Source: Streptomyces rimosus | Lineage (GTDB): Bacteria > Actinomycetota > Actinomycetes > Streptomycetales > Streptomycetaceae | Length of the DNA stretch: 64,000 nucleotides | Reading direction: 5' to 3' | NCBI RefSeq assembly: GCF_008704655.1 | Contig: NZ_CP023688.1 | Location: 8,931,001 to 8,995,000, forward strand | Shown here: positions 49,707 through 58,807 of the stretch, piece by piece | How positions within the stretch are numbered: the stretch's first letter is position 1 | Layout: each line of letters starts with the position of its first letter | Program-made: the position numbers and the translations under genes | The notes under the pieces: generated by a model | Databases searched by the model: none | What the model was told of the DNA's origin: nothing | The model's input: only the letters and a program-made list of their open reading frames with translations

Positions 49707-51415
49707 CCGTGACCGGCCCCACGGCCTCCGCCGCCCGCGCCCCGCTCGACCCGATGGTCCCCGCCATCGACCCCGAACGCGCCACCCGCTACCGGGCCGC
49801 GGGCGTGTGGACGGACGAACTGGTCGGCGCCCGGATCGCGGAACGATTCCGCACCGACCCGGACCGCTGCGCCGTGGTCGACGGCGAGCGCAGGACGACG
49901 TACGGGCAACTCGGCCACGCCGTACGGGCCGCGGCCGGACGGCTGCGCGGGCTCGGCATCGGCCCCGGCGACCGGGTGGGCGTCCAACTGTCCAACAGCA
50001 CCGAGTACGTCGTGCTGGTGCTCGCCCTGCTGGAGATCGGCGCCCCGCCGGTCCTCATCCTCCCGGCGTTCCGCGCCCACGAACTCGACCACATCGTCTC
50101 CGTCACCCGCCCGGTGGCCCTGGCCGTCGAACGCGGCACCCGCAGATCCGACGCGCTCGCCACCGCCCGCGACCTCTCCGCCCGCCACCCGGACCTGCGC
50201 CACCTGCTGGTCCGCGGCGCGGGCGACGCCGACGGCACCCTGGTGGACCTCACGGAGCTGTGCCGCCCGGAGCCCGGCGCGAGCGGCCCGGTGCCGCCCC
50301 CGGCCGAAGCACCGGGCGCCGCGCCCCACGACGCCGCCGTCTTCCTGCTCTCCAGCGGCACCACCGGCCTGCCCAAGGCCATCGCCCGCACCCACGAGGG
50401 CTACGGCTACATGATCCGCACGGCGACCGTGCTCGCCGGAGTCACCGAGCGCACCGTCAACCTCGTCGTGATGCCCGCCGAACACGGCTTCGTCATGAAC
50501 TGCCCCGGCCTGCTCGGCACCCTGTCGGCAGGCGGCACGGCCGTCCTGACCACGCCCGCCAGCGCCCGGCACGCCCTGGAGCTGATCGAGCGCGAGCGGG
50601 TCACCCACAGCACCCTGGTGCCGACGCTGGCCCTCCAGTGGATCGCCGCGGCCCGCGAGCGGACGTACGACCTGTCGAGCCTGGAGGTGATCCAGGTGGG
50701 CGGCGCGCGGCCGTCCGCCGACCTGGCCGCCGGGCTGCGCGAGGTGCTGGGCGCCACGGTCCAGCAGTGCTACGGCATGAGCGAGGGCCTGCTGTGCTAC
50801 ACCCGCCTGGACGACCCGGTGGCGACGGCCGACGGCACGCAGGGCGCCCCCGCCTCGCCCCTGGACGAGCTGCGGGTCGTGGACGCGGACGGCGCCGAGG
50901 TGGCGGCCGGGGAGATGGGGGAACTGCTGACCCGCGGCCCGTACACCGTCGCCGGCTACTACCGCAACGCCGACGCCACGGCCTCCTCCTTCACCGCGGA
51001 CGGCTTCTACCGCACCGGCGACCTGGTCCGCCTCGACGCGCGGGGCAACGTCCTGGTCGAGGGCCGGGTGCGGGACGTCATCAACCGCGGCGGCGAGAAG
51101 ATCTCCGCCGAGGAGCTGGAACAGATCGCCCGGCAGCACCCGGGCATCGCCGACGTGGCCGGTGTCGCCATGCCGCACCCGCTGTACGGCGAGGCGGTCT
51201 GCCTCTACGCGGTGCCCGCCGCCGGTGCAGCGGAAGCGGGGGAGGAGCTGGACCTGCGTGCGGTACGGCGGTTCCTGGAGGACCGGGGGCTGGCCCGCTA
51301 CAAGTTCCCCGAACGGCTGGAGACCGTGTCCGCGCTGCCGCTGACCGGCATCGGGAAGATCGACAAGGCCGCGCTGCGCAAGGACATCGCCGCCCGGACC
51401 GCCGCCGGGACATGA
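49703..51415 (+). CDS. EntE-like aryl-AMP ligase, picolinate-activating candidate
   Basis: A 570-residue ANL-family ligase. The ATP loop LLSSGTTGLPKA (216-226), QCYGMSEGLLCYT (A5), YRTGDLVRLD (A7), NRGGEKISAEE and the catalytic lysine K552 (GIGKIDK) are present. The phrase ELLTRGPYTVAGYYRN is shared with EntE/DhbE. In DhbE the pocket motif HNYPL supplies an Asn that holds the 2-hydroxybenzoate; here the same place reads HGFVM (H261, G262), so a hydroxybenzoate is unlikely. A pyridine-2-carboxylate would fit the context. It loads the adjacent carrier. Confidence 0.85.
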   Translation: MTVTGPTASAARAPLDPMVPAIDPERATRYRAAGVWTDELVGARIAERFRTDPDRCAVVDGERRTTYGQLGHAVRAAAGRLRGLGIGPGDRVGVQLSNSTEYVVLVLALLEIGAPPVLILPAFRAHELDHIVSVTRPVALAVERGTRRSDALATARDLSARHPDLRHLLVRGAGDADGTLVDLTELCRPEPGASGPVPPPAEAPGAAPHDAAVFLLSSGTTGLPKAIARTHEGYGYMIRTATVLAGVTERTVNLVVMPAEHGFVMNCPGLLGTLSAGGTAVLTTPASARHALELIERERVTHSTLVPTLALQWIAAARERTYDLSSLEVIQVGGARPSADLAAGLREVLGATVQQCYGMSEGLLCYTRLDDPVATADGTQGAPASPLDELRVVDADGAEVAAGEMGELLTRGPYTVAGYYRNADATASSFTADGFYRTGDLVRLDARGNVLVEGRVRDVINRGGEKISAEELEQIARQHPGIADVAGVAMPHPLYGEAVCLYAVPAAGAAEAGEELDLRAVRRFLEDRGLARYKFPERLETVSALPLTGIGKIDKAALRKDIAARTAAGT

Positions 51416-51470
51416 CCCGGACCGCCCGCCGTCCGTACCCCACCCCACCACCGCAAGGAGCACGCACGCG

Positions 51471-52238
51471 ATGAGCGACACGGCCCGCTCCGCCTGGGTC
51501 AAACGCCTCCCCGGCGCCGAGCCCGCCGCCCACCACCTGGTCTGCTTCCCGCACGCGGGCGGCGGCGCCTCCTTCTTCCGCCCGTGGCGGGACACGCTGC
51601 CGCCCGCCACGGAGCTGCTGGTGATCCAGTACCCCGGCCGCGAGGACCGGCTCCAGGAGCCCTTCGCCGAGACCGTGGAGGAGGTCGTGGAGGGCGTCTC
51701 CGCCCAGCTGACGGCCGAACTCGACGGCGCCCCGGTCACCTTCTTCGGGCACAGCATGGGCGCCCTGATCGCCTACGAAGTGGCTCGCCACTGGGAGCGG
51801 CTGGGCCTGCCGGGGCCGGAGCGGCTGGTCGTCTCCGGCCAGTACGCGCCCGGCGAGCTGCCGCCCCAGGACGTCCACGAACGGGACGACGACGGGGTCC
51901 TGGAGGTGGTGGAACGGCTCGGGGGCGCCGCCTCCGACGTCCGCCGCAGCCCCGAACTCAAGGAGTTCGTCGCCGCGCTGACGCGCGCGGACTACCGGAT
52001 GCTGGACGGCTACGAGCCCTACGACGGCGAGCCCGTCACCGCCGCGCTGACCGCCCTGTGCGGGCGTGACGACCCGGCGGTCTCCCCGGAGGACGTCGCC
52101 CGCTGGCGCGACTTCACCACCGGCCCCTTCGAGCTGTTGCGCTTCCCCGGCGGTCACTTCTACCTCCGGGACGGCCGGCAGGCCGTGATCTCCGCGCTCG
52201 CCGGAGCGCTTCCGCATGCCACCGGGCAGTACACCTAA
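51471..52238 (+). CDS. Type II thioesterase
   Basis: A 255-residue alpha/beta hydrolase. Nucleophile S95 is in FFGHSMGALIAYE, the late His in FPGGHFYLRD, and FPHAGGGASFFRPW and YPGREDRLQEP are family hallmarks. Type II thioesterases clear stalled or wrongly primed carriers; because the PKS module has no own thioesterase, it might also release the product. Its TAA stop overlaps the ribosome site of the oxidase gene. Confidence 0.9.
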   Translation: MSDTARSAWVKRLPGAEPAAHHLVCFPHAGGGASFFRPWRDTLPPATELLVIQYPGREDRLQEPFAETVEEVVEGVSAQLTAELDGAPVTFFGHSMGALIAYEVARHWERLGLPGPERLVVSGQYAPGELPPQDVHERDDDGVLEVVERLGGAASDVRRSPELKEFVAALTRADYRMLDGYEPYDGEPVTAALTALCGRDDPAVSPEDVARWRDFTTGPFELLRFPGGHFYLRDGRQAVISALAGALPHATGQYT

Positions 52239-52250
52239 GGAGCAGTGTCC

Positions 52251-53459
52251 ATGAGCGGCATCGAGACCTATGACCTGATCGTCGTCGGCGGCGGGCCGAT
52301 CGGCCTGTCCACCGCCTGGCACGCGGCCCGGCGCGGCGGGCACCGGGTCCTCGTACTGGACCAGTACGGCTTCCTGAACGAGCGCTCCGGATCGAGCGGC
52401 GCCGAACGCCACTGGCGGGTGCAGTACACCCAGAAGGACATCTTCGCGCTGACCCTTCAGACCCGCCCGATGTGGGCGGAGCTGGAGCGGCTGACCGGCC
52501 GCAAACTCATCCACGAGCTGGGCAGCCTGTGGTTCGGCGACGTCGAGGTGGAGACCAACGAAGGGCACATCGCGGACACCGCGCGGGCCATGGACGAGAT
52601 GTCCGTGGCGTACGAATGGCTGACCGCCCGGGACATCGAGAAGCGCTACGGCTTCACCGGACTCCCCGGCCACTTCGAGGGGTTCCTCCAGCGCAACGGC
52701 GGCGCCATCGACGTACGGGGCACCCTCGCCGCGCTGTTCCAGCTCTCCCAGGAGCACGGCGCGGTGCTGCGCGGCAACGAGGCCGTACTGGAGGCCACGC
52801 CGGACCGCGACGGGGTGACGGTCCGCACCGACCGGGCCGCCTACCGGGCCGCGAAGGTCGTCCTCGCCAACGGCTCGCAGGCCAACGACCTCATCACCCC
52901 CTGGGGCGGCGGCGCGCTGGACCTGCACGCGTACGAGATGGCGCTGGTCACCCTGCGGCAGCGGGACGCCTCCGTGCAGCGGCCGTTCTGGTTCGCCTTC
53001 CAGAAGCCCACCGAGGAGGACACCAACCTCTTCTACGGCTTCCCACCCAACCCCTGGTCCACCTCCGACGAGGTGCGCCTCGGCCCGGACTTCGAGGTCA
53101 ACGCCCTGGAGCACGCGAGCCGGGCCACCGGTGTGCCCGACCCGCGGCACGTCGAGCGGGTCACCGACTGGGTCCGCGCGCACATGCCGTGGGTCGACCC
53201 GGAGCCCACCGGCACCTCCACCTGCCTGGCCGTGCTGCCCGGCGACCCGTCGCGGCAGTTCTACCTGGGCACGGCCGCGGGCCTCGTCGACGGCGGCGAG
53301 AACGTGGTCGTCTCCGTCGCCGGCTGGGCGTTCAAACTCGTCCCGCTGTTCGGCCGGGTCTGCGCCGAACTCGCCCTGGACGGCGGTACGTCGTACGACA
53401 TCGCCCGGCACGCGCTGAGCCCGGCGCCCGCGCGGCCCGCGCCCGGAACCGCCCGATGA
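52251..53459 (+). CDS. NikD-like FAD oxidase (piperideine-2-carboxylate to picolinate)
   Basis: A 402-residue flavoenzyme of the monomeric sarcosine oxidase family. The FAD motif VVGGGPIGLS is at 11-20. C325 (GTSTCLAVLP) is where these enzymes bind FAD covalently. W359 (VAGWAFKLVP) replaces the FSGHG stretch of sarcosine oxidase. As I remember NikD of nikkomycin biosynthesis, its covalent Cys is 321 and a key Trp is 355: both are offset by exactly four here. NikD makes picolinate by a four-electron oxidation. AAGGAG precedes ATG 52251, and the stop overlaps the PKS start (ATGA). Confidence 0.85.
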   Translation: MSGIETYDLIVVGGGPIGLSTAWHAARRGGHRVLVLDQYGFLNERSGSSGAERHWRVQYTQKDIFALTLQTRPMWAELERLTGRKLIHELGSLWFGDVEVETNEGHIADTARAMDEMSVAYEWLTARDIEKRYGFTGLPGHFEGFLQRNGGAIDVRGTLAALFQLSQEHGAVLRGNEAVLEATPDRDGVTVRTDRAAYRAAKVVLANGSQANDLITPWGGGALDLHAYEMALVTLRQRDASVQRPFWFAFQKPTEEDTNLFYGFPPNPWSTSDEVRLGPDFEVNALEHASRATGVPDPRHVERVTDWVRAHMPWVDPEPTGTSTCLAVLPGDPSRQFYLGTAAGLVDGGENVVVSVAGWAFKLVPLFGRVCAELALDGGTSYDIARHALSPAPARPAPGTAR

Positions 53460-56395
53460 CGCCCGCTTCCCGGGACATCGCGGTCATCGGGATGGCGGGG
53501 CGCTTCCCCGGCGCCCCGGACCTCGACGCGTTCTGGGCGAACCTGCGGGACGGCGTGGAGTCGATCACCGCGCTGAGCGAGGACGACCTGCTCGCCGAGG
53601 GCATCGGACGGGAGCTGTTCGAGCGGGACGACTACGTCCGCGTCGCCTCGCTCCTGGGGGGCCACGACCTCTTCGACGCCCGGTTCTTCGGCTTCAGCGC
53701 GCGCGAGGCCGCCCTGCTCGACCCGCAGCAGCGGCTCTTCCTGGAGTGCTCCTGGCACGCCCTGGAGGACGCCGCCCTGGACCCGGCGTCGGTCCGCCGC
53801 GGCGGCATCTTCGCCGGGGCCAACATGCCCGCGTACTGGATGTCGAACCTCCTGGGCGGCCGGCGCATCGTGCTCGACGCGGACGTGTTCGAGCAGCAGA
53901 TCCACAACGACAAGGACTACCTCGCCACCCGCACCGCGCACCGCCTCGGCTTCACCGGGCCCGCGGTCAGCGTGCAGACCGCCTGCTCGACCTCACTGGT
54001 CGCCGTGCACGAGGGCATCAAGGCGCTGCTCGTGGACGAGTGCGACGTGGTGCTCGCCGGCGGGGTCTGCGTCCGGGTGCCGCAGCGCGCGGGCTACCTC
54101 GCCGAGCGCGGCATGGTGCACTCCCCGGACGGCCACTGCCGCCCCTTCGACGCGCGCGGCGCCGGCACCGTCTTCGGCAACGGCGTGGGCGTCGTCGTCC
54201 TCAAGCGGCTGGCCGACGCGCTGGCCGACGGCGACCGCGTGCTGGCCGTCGTCAAGGGGTCCGCCGTCAACAACGACGGTACGGACAAGGTCGGCTTCAC
54301 CGCGCCCGGGGTCGCCGGACAGGAGCGGGTGGTCCGCGAGGCGCTGCGGGTCGCGGGCGTGCCCGCGCGCAGCGTCACGGCCGTCGAGGCGCACGGCACG
54401 GCCACCCCGATCGGCGACCCGATCGAGATCAAGGCGCTCACCCGGGCGTTCCGGGACACCACCGACGCGAGCGGCTTCTGCTCCGTCGGGTCGGTCAAGG
54501 GCAACATCGGGCACCTGGAGTCGGCGGCGGGCATCGCCGGATTCATCAAGGCGGTCCTCCAGCTGCGCCACCGGCAGCTCGCGCCCACGGTGCATTTCAC
54601 CGAGCCCAATCCGCGCATCGACTTCGCGGCGACGCCGTTCCGGGTCGACGCGGCGCTGCGCACCTGGGATGCGGCGGAGTTCCCGCGCCGTATCGGGGTC
54701 AGCGCTTTCGGCATCGGCGGGACCAACGCACACGTGATCCTGGAGGAGCCACCGCGCACCACGGCCGCCGACGGAGCCAAGACCGACGGGCCGCAGCTGC
54801 TCGTACTGTCGGCGAAGAGCCCCGAGGCCCTGGACACCGCGACGCGACGGCTGACCGCCCGGCTCGCGGAGCCCGGCGCCCCGGACCTCGCGGACGCGGC
54901 GTACACCCTGCAGACCGGCCGGTCACCGATGCGCCACCGCCGCACCCTCCTCCGTACGGGGAGCGGGCCGTACGCGGAACACACGGGGGAGAGCGGCACC
55001 GGACGGCTCAAGACGGTGTTCCTGTTCCCCGGCCAGGGAGCCCAGTACCCGGGCATGGGCAGCGAGTTGCACGCGGCGGAGCCGGTCTTCGCCGAACACC
55101 TCGACCACTGCGCCGAGGTGCTGCGCGGCGAACTGGGCTTTGACGTGGGGGAATTGCTGTTGAACCGCGATGCTCCGGCAGAGCGGCTGACGGCGACCGA
55201 GGTGGCGCAGCCCGCGCTGTTCACCGTCGAGTACGCGCTCGCCCGGCTGCTGGCCTCCTGGGGCATCACGCCGGACGGCATGGCCGGCCACAGCCTCGGG
55301 GAGTACGTCGCCGCCTGCCTCGCGGGCGTGTTCACCGTCGAGGAGGCGCTGCGGCTGGTGGCGCTGCGCGGCCGGCTGATGGCCGCACGCCCGGCCGGGG
55401 CGATGCTGTCGGTCCAGGCCCCGGAGGAGCGGATACGCGAACTGCTCGTGGACGGCGTGGACATCGCGGCCGTCAACGCGCCCGAACTGTGCGTGGCTTC
55501 GGGCCCCGAACCCCTCGTCGCCGAACTGGCCGAGCGCCTCGCTGCCGAGGGCGTCTCCGCCCGGCCGCTGCACACCTCGCACGCCTTCCATTCCCCGATG
55601 ATGGAACCGGCCGTCGCGCCGTTCACCGACGCCGTACGGGCCGCGCGCCCGGCGGCGCCACGGCTGCCGTTCGCCTCCGGCGTCACGGGCGCGGCCATCA
55701 CCGCGGAGCAGGCCACCGACCCCGCCTACTGGGGCGAACACATCCGCCGCCCCGTACGGTTCGCCGACGCGCTGCGCGCCGCCCTGCCCACCGGCCGTTG
55801 CGCCCTGGTCGAGGTCGGACCGGGCACCACCCTCTCCTCGCTGGCCAGAGCGGCGCTCGGCGCGCGGAAGGGGCTGACTGTCGTCCGTACGATGCCGCGG
55901 CCCACGGAGGCGGAGAGCGAGCGGGCCACCCTGCTCTCCGGCGTCGGTGACCTGTGGCTCGCGGGAGCGGAGGTGGACTGGCGCGCGCTGCACCGGGTTC
56001 CGCGGCGGCGGGTCGCGCTGCCGGGGTATCCGTTCGCCCGCGAGCGGTACTGGATCGAGCCGCGCGGCGGTCAGCAGACGGCGGGCACTTCGGAGGAGCG
56101 GCACCCCGAGCGGCCGCAGACGCGGACGGCCCGGCCCGGCGGGCTGCGGACGGCGTACGCTGCCCCGGACAGCGAGACGGAGAAGCAAGTCGTCGCGCTG
56201 TGGGAGGAGTTCCTGGAGTACGAACCCGTCGGCGTGCAGGACGACTTCTTCGAACTCGGCGGGCACTCGCTGCTCGCGACCCGCATCGCCAACCGTCTGA
56301 CCGAGGTGCTGCGGACGCAGGTGTCCGTACGCGATGTGCTCACGCACGCCACGCCGGCCCGGCTGGCGGCCGTGCTGGACGGGCGGGGGAACTGA
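53456..56395 (+). CDS. Type I polyketide synthase module: KS-AT-carrier
   Basis: A 979-residue protein. The ketosynthase (about 7-430) has C177 (QTACSTSL), H313 (EAHGTATPIGDP) and H353 (KGNIGHLESAAG). The acyltransferase (about 520-810) has S613 in GHSLGE and the HAFH motif (709-712) that marks malonyl-CoA use. The usual post-AT linker ends in PGYPFARERYWIEP. A carrier (about 900-975) has S938 in FFELGGHSLLATRI, a wording closer to peptidyl carriers. There is no KR, DH, ER or thioesterase. It would extend the aryl starter once by malonate, giving a beta-keto product. Confidence 0.9.
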   Translation: MTPASRDIAVIGMAGRFPGAPDLDAFWANLRDGVESITALSEDDLLAEGIGRELFERDDYVRVASLLGGHDLFDARFFGFSAREAALLDPQQRLFLECSWHALEDAALDPASVRRGGIFAGANMPAYWMSNLLGGRRIVLDADVFEQQIHNDKDYLATRTAHRLGFTGPAVSVQTACSTSLVAVHEGIKALLVDECDVVLAGGVCVRVPQRAGYLAERGMVHSPDGHCRPFDARGAGTVFGNGVGVVVLKRLADALADGDRVLAVVKGSAVNNDGTDKVGFTAPGVAGQERVVREALRVAGVPARSVTAVEAHGTATPIGDPIEIKALTRAFRDTTDASGFCSVGSVKGNIGHLESAAGIAGFIKAVLQLRHRQLAPTVHFTEPNPRIDFAATPFRVDAALRTWDAAEFPRRIGVSAFGIGGTNAHVILEEPPRTTAADGAKTDGPQLLVLSAKSPEALDTATRRLTARLAEPGAPDLADAAYTLQTGRSPMRHRRTLLRTGSGPYAEHTGESGTGRLKTVFLFPGQGAQYPGMGSELHAAEPVFAEHLDHCAEVLRGELGFDVGELLLNRDAPAERLTATEVAQPALFTVEYALARLLASWGITPDGMAGHSLGEYVAACLAGVFTVEEALRLVALRGRLMAARPAGAMLSVQAPEERIRELLVDGVDIAAVNAPELCVASGPEPLVAELAERLAAEGVSARPLHTSHAFHSPMMEPAVAPFTDAVRAARPAAPRLPFASGVTGAAITAEQATDPAYWGEHIRRPVRFADALRAALPTGRCALVEVGPGTTLSSLARAALGARKGLTVVRTMPRPTEAESERATLLSGVGDLWLAGAEVDWRALHRVPRRRVALPGYPFARERYWIEPRGGQQTAGTSEERHPERPQTRTARPGGLRTAYAAPDSETEKQVVALWEEFLEYEPVGVQDDFFELGGHSLLATRIANRLTEVLRTQVSVRDVLTHATPARLAAVLDGRGN

Positions 56396-56409
56396 GGAAC
56401 CCCGGCCGG

Positions 56410-56454
56410 GCCCCGGCGGGCGGCGGCGATGTCGGTGCCGCCGCCCGCCGGGGC
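56410..56454. terminator. Bidirectional terminator after the PKS gene
   Basis: An 18-bp perfect stem (56410-56427 with 56437-56454) and a nine-base loop, followed by TTTCTC on the plus strand. It closes the plus-strand operon 47008-56395 and the convergent regulator gene. Confidence 0.85.
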
Positions 56455-56458
56455 TTTC

Positions 56459-56980
56459 TCAGGCCGCGCGCTTGGCGCGGTGGCGGCGCACCGCGTCGCG
56501 GTTGGCGCAGGCGTGCGAGCAGTACCGCTGGCGCCCGGCGCGGGTGAAGTCCGCGTAGGCGTTGGGGCATTCGGCCAGTGCGCAGCGGCCCAGCCGGTGC
56601 ATGCCCAGGCCGGTCAGGTGCAGCGCGGTGCCGACGCTGGCCACCGCCCGCAGGATGCCCGCGGCCCCGAGGTCGTCCTCGCGGTAGTGGATGTGCCAGC
56701 CGCCGTCGGCGTGGTCGGTCAGCCGGGGGTGGGTGGACGCCTCGGCGAGCAGCGTGTTGAGCAGGGCGGCGCGCCGCTCGTCCGTGGGGGCGTCGACGAC
56801 CTCCGCCCAGCGGGCGAGGTAGTCCAGCACCTCGGCGAGGTCGTCGTCCGTGGCGGGCCGGTCGAGGACCATGCCCGCCGCCTCGCAGCGTTCGGCCAGC
56901 TCGGAGGCGCTGGTGGGCGGGGAGTTGGTGAGGTCGGTCACGAAGCGGACGGGGTCCTCCCCGTAAGGGTTCAGCTGCAT
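56459..56980 (-). CDS. CGNR zinc-finger (ABATE-domain) regulator
   Basis: A 173-residue protein. The N-terminal ABATE domain (EDPVRFVTDLTNSPP) and a C-terminal CGNR-type zinc finger with four Cys (CALAECPNAYADFTRAGRQR and YCSHACANRDAVRRHR) are clear. Such proteins are transcription factors of unknown ligand in actinomycetes. It is divergent from an MFS exporter with only 25 bp between the two start codons and probably controls it. Confidence 0.85.
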   Translation of the reverse strand: MQLNPYGEDPVRFVTDLTNSPPTSASELAERCEAAGMVLDRPATDDDLAEVLDYLARWAEVVDAPTDERRAALLNTLLAEASTHPRLTDHADGGWHIHYREDDLGAAGILRAVASVGTALHLTGLGMHRLGRCALAECPNAYADFTRAGRQRYCSHACANRDAVRRHRAKRAA

Positions 56981-57005
56981 AAGACCATTACAGCAGAGTG
57001 ATCCC

Positions 57006-58493
57006 ATGGATTCACCACTGGCCGACGGGCGCCCCGTTGCCGTCGGAGAAGCACCCCCGGCACCCGCGCCCGCACAGACCCCCGCAACTCCCCGCCCCAC
57101 CCCCGGCAAATGGCTCCCCCTGGTCGCCACATGCCTGGGCACCTTCATGCTCCTCGTCTACGCGACGATCGTGACGGTGGCGCTGCCGCAGATGGCGCGA
57201 GACCTGCACGCGGGCTTCGGATCGCTCCAGTGGATCGTCGACGTCTACACCCTCGCCCTCGCCGGCCTGCTGCTCGGCATGGGCTCCCTCGGCGACAACC
57301 TGGGGCGCAAGCGCCTGTACGTCCTCGGCCTGGCCGTCTTCACCGCCGCCACCCTCGCCTGCGGCCTCGCCCCGGACGTCGGGGTGCTGATCGCCGCCCG
57401 CGCGGTCCAGGGCGTCGCGGGCGCCGCGATGTTCGCCACGCTGCTGCCGCTGATCGGCCTGACCTACACCGGCCGCGACCGGGCCAAGGCGTTCGCCGTC
57501 TGGGGCGCGGTCGCGGGCGCCGCGGCCGGCATCGGCAACGTCGCGGGCGGCATGCTCACCCAGTTCCTGTCCTGGCAGTGGATCTTCTACGGTGCCGTGC
57601 CGGTCTGCGCCGCCACCATCGCCCTGTCCCTGAAGGTGCTGGTCAACGACGCCAGCCGGCCGACCCGCATCGACTGGGCGGGCATCGTGACGTTCACCCT
57701 GGCAGCGATCGGCATCACCTTCGGCTTCATCCGCGGCGGCGAGGCGGGCTGGACGGACACCACCACCCTGCTCGGCTTCGCCGTCGGCGCCGTCCTGCTC
57801 GTCGTCTTCGTCCTGGTCGAGCGGGCCGTCACCCACCCGATGCTCCCGCTGGAACTGTTCCGCAAGCCCGCCTTCGACGGCATGCTCCTCGCCGCCTGCG
57901 GCTACTACCTGGCCGCGTTCGGCTTCCTGCCGGTGCTCTCCCTCTGGCTCCAGAACGGCGTGGGGCTCAGCTCCTTCGCCACCTCCCTGGTCATCACCGT
58001 CCAGCCGGCGGCCTTCTTCGCCACCTCCGCCCTGGTCGGCAGCGCCCTGCACCGCATCCCCGCCCGCTGGACCCTCGGCGGCGGCTCCGTGGTGGTCGGC
58101 GTGGGCAACCTCGTGCTGCTGATGGTGGGGCCCGGCTCGTCCTGGCCGGCGCTGCTCCCCGGACTGGTGATCACCGGCGTCGGCGCGGGGCTTGTCTCGC
58201 CGGTCCTGCCTGCCGTCGCCATGTCCGCCGCGCCCGCCGCGCACAGCGGTGTCGCCGCCGCGGCCGCCAACAGCGCCCGCCAGCTCGGCCTCGCCCTGGG
58301 CATCGCGCTGCTGGGCACCTTCTTCCACCAGTACGTGCCGGACAGCGGCCCGGCCCCGGGCACGGCGTACGCCGACGGGCTGGACGCGGTATTCCTCCTC
58401 GCGGGCGTCATCACCCTGGCCGCCGGACTCGCCGCGATGTGGCTCCTCGGAATCCGGGGGCGTACATCCAAGGAGGTTGTGGGCACGGTGTGA
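57006..58493 (+). CDS. MFS drug exporter, 14-helix DHA2 type
   Basis: A 495-residue transporter with about 14 hydrophobic segments. Motif A-like GSLGDNLGRKRLYVLGL follows helix 2, RAVQGVAGAAMFATLLPLI is motif B-like, and AAAGIGNVAGGML is motif C (antiporter). It is the likely self-resistance or export pump of the cluster. The start ATG 57006 has no good ribosome site. Confidence 0.9.
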   Translation: MDSPLADGRPVAVGEAPPAPAPAQTPATPRPTPGKWLPLVATCLGTFMLLVYATIVTVALPQMARDLHAGFGSLQWIVDVYTLALAGLLLGMGSLGDNLGRKRLYVLGLAVFTAATLACGLAPDVGVLIAARAVQGVAGAAMFATLLPLIGLTYTGRDRAKAFAVWGAVAGAAAGIGNVAGGMLTQFLSWQWIFYGAVPVCAATIALSLKVLVNDASRPTRIDWAGIVTFTLAAIGITFGFIRGGEAGWTDTTTLLGFAVGAVLLVVFVLVERAVTHPMLPLELFRKPAFDGMLLAACGYYLAAFGFLPVLSLWLQNGVGLSSFATSLVITVQPAAFFATSALVGSALHRIPARWTLGGGSVVVGVGNLVLLMVGPGSSWPALLPGLVITGVGAGLVSPVLPAVAMSAAPAAHSGVAAAAANSARQLGLALGIALLGTFFHQYVPDSGPAPGTAYADGLDAVFLLAGVITLAAGLAAMWLLGIRGRTSKEVVGTV

Positions 58494-58807
58494 ACCACTG
58501 ACCACATTTCCGCTTCGCGTATTCTCGCCCGACATCCAACGGTTGACAGGGGAAAGGGACCGGCACAGCATTTGCGACGGGTTCGCCGGTCCCTTTCCCG
58601 GGCGGTGGCGAGAATGTGCCTTCCCGGCGTCCGGAACGCTGTTCGTGCCGACCGACGGAGCTCCCGTACTCGCCGGACCGCCGGTGCCGGACGGTTCTAG
58701 TGAATTCGGAGGCGCGGCACCATTAGATTCTTGATGCCTCGGACGCCGCTGAATACCGGCCGCCCCGGCGAAATAGCTGCCCGACCGACCCGTGAAACGA
58801 GGGAGAT
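58494..58807. other. Promoter region before the cyclase-like gene
   Basis: A 314-bp gap. A TTGACA box at 58543-58548 with a weak CAGCAT 17 bases downstream could be a promoter. The segment 58715-58735 is A+T-rich. No gene was seen. Confidence 0.4.

Noticed and set aside
52472..53455. A very long open frame (1307 residues) beginning inside the oxidase gene and running into the PKS
   Set aside because: It is the upstream extension of the PKS frame through the oxidase gene in another frame. Its first part is Arg/Gly/Pro-rich shadow coding; the PKS starts at ATG 53456 with ATGA coupling.
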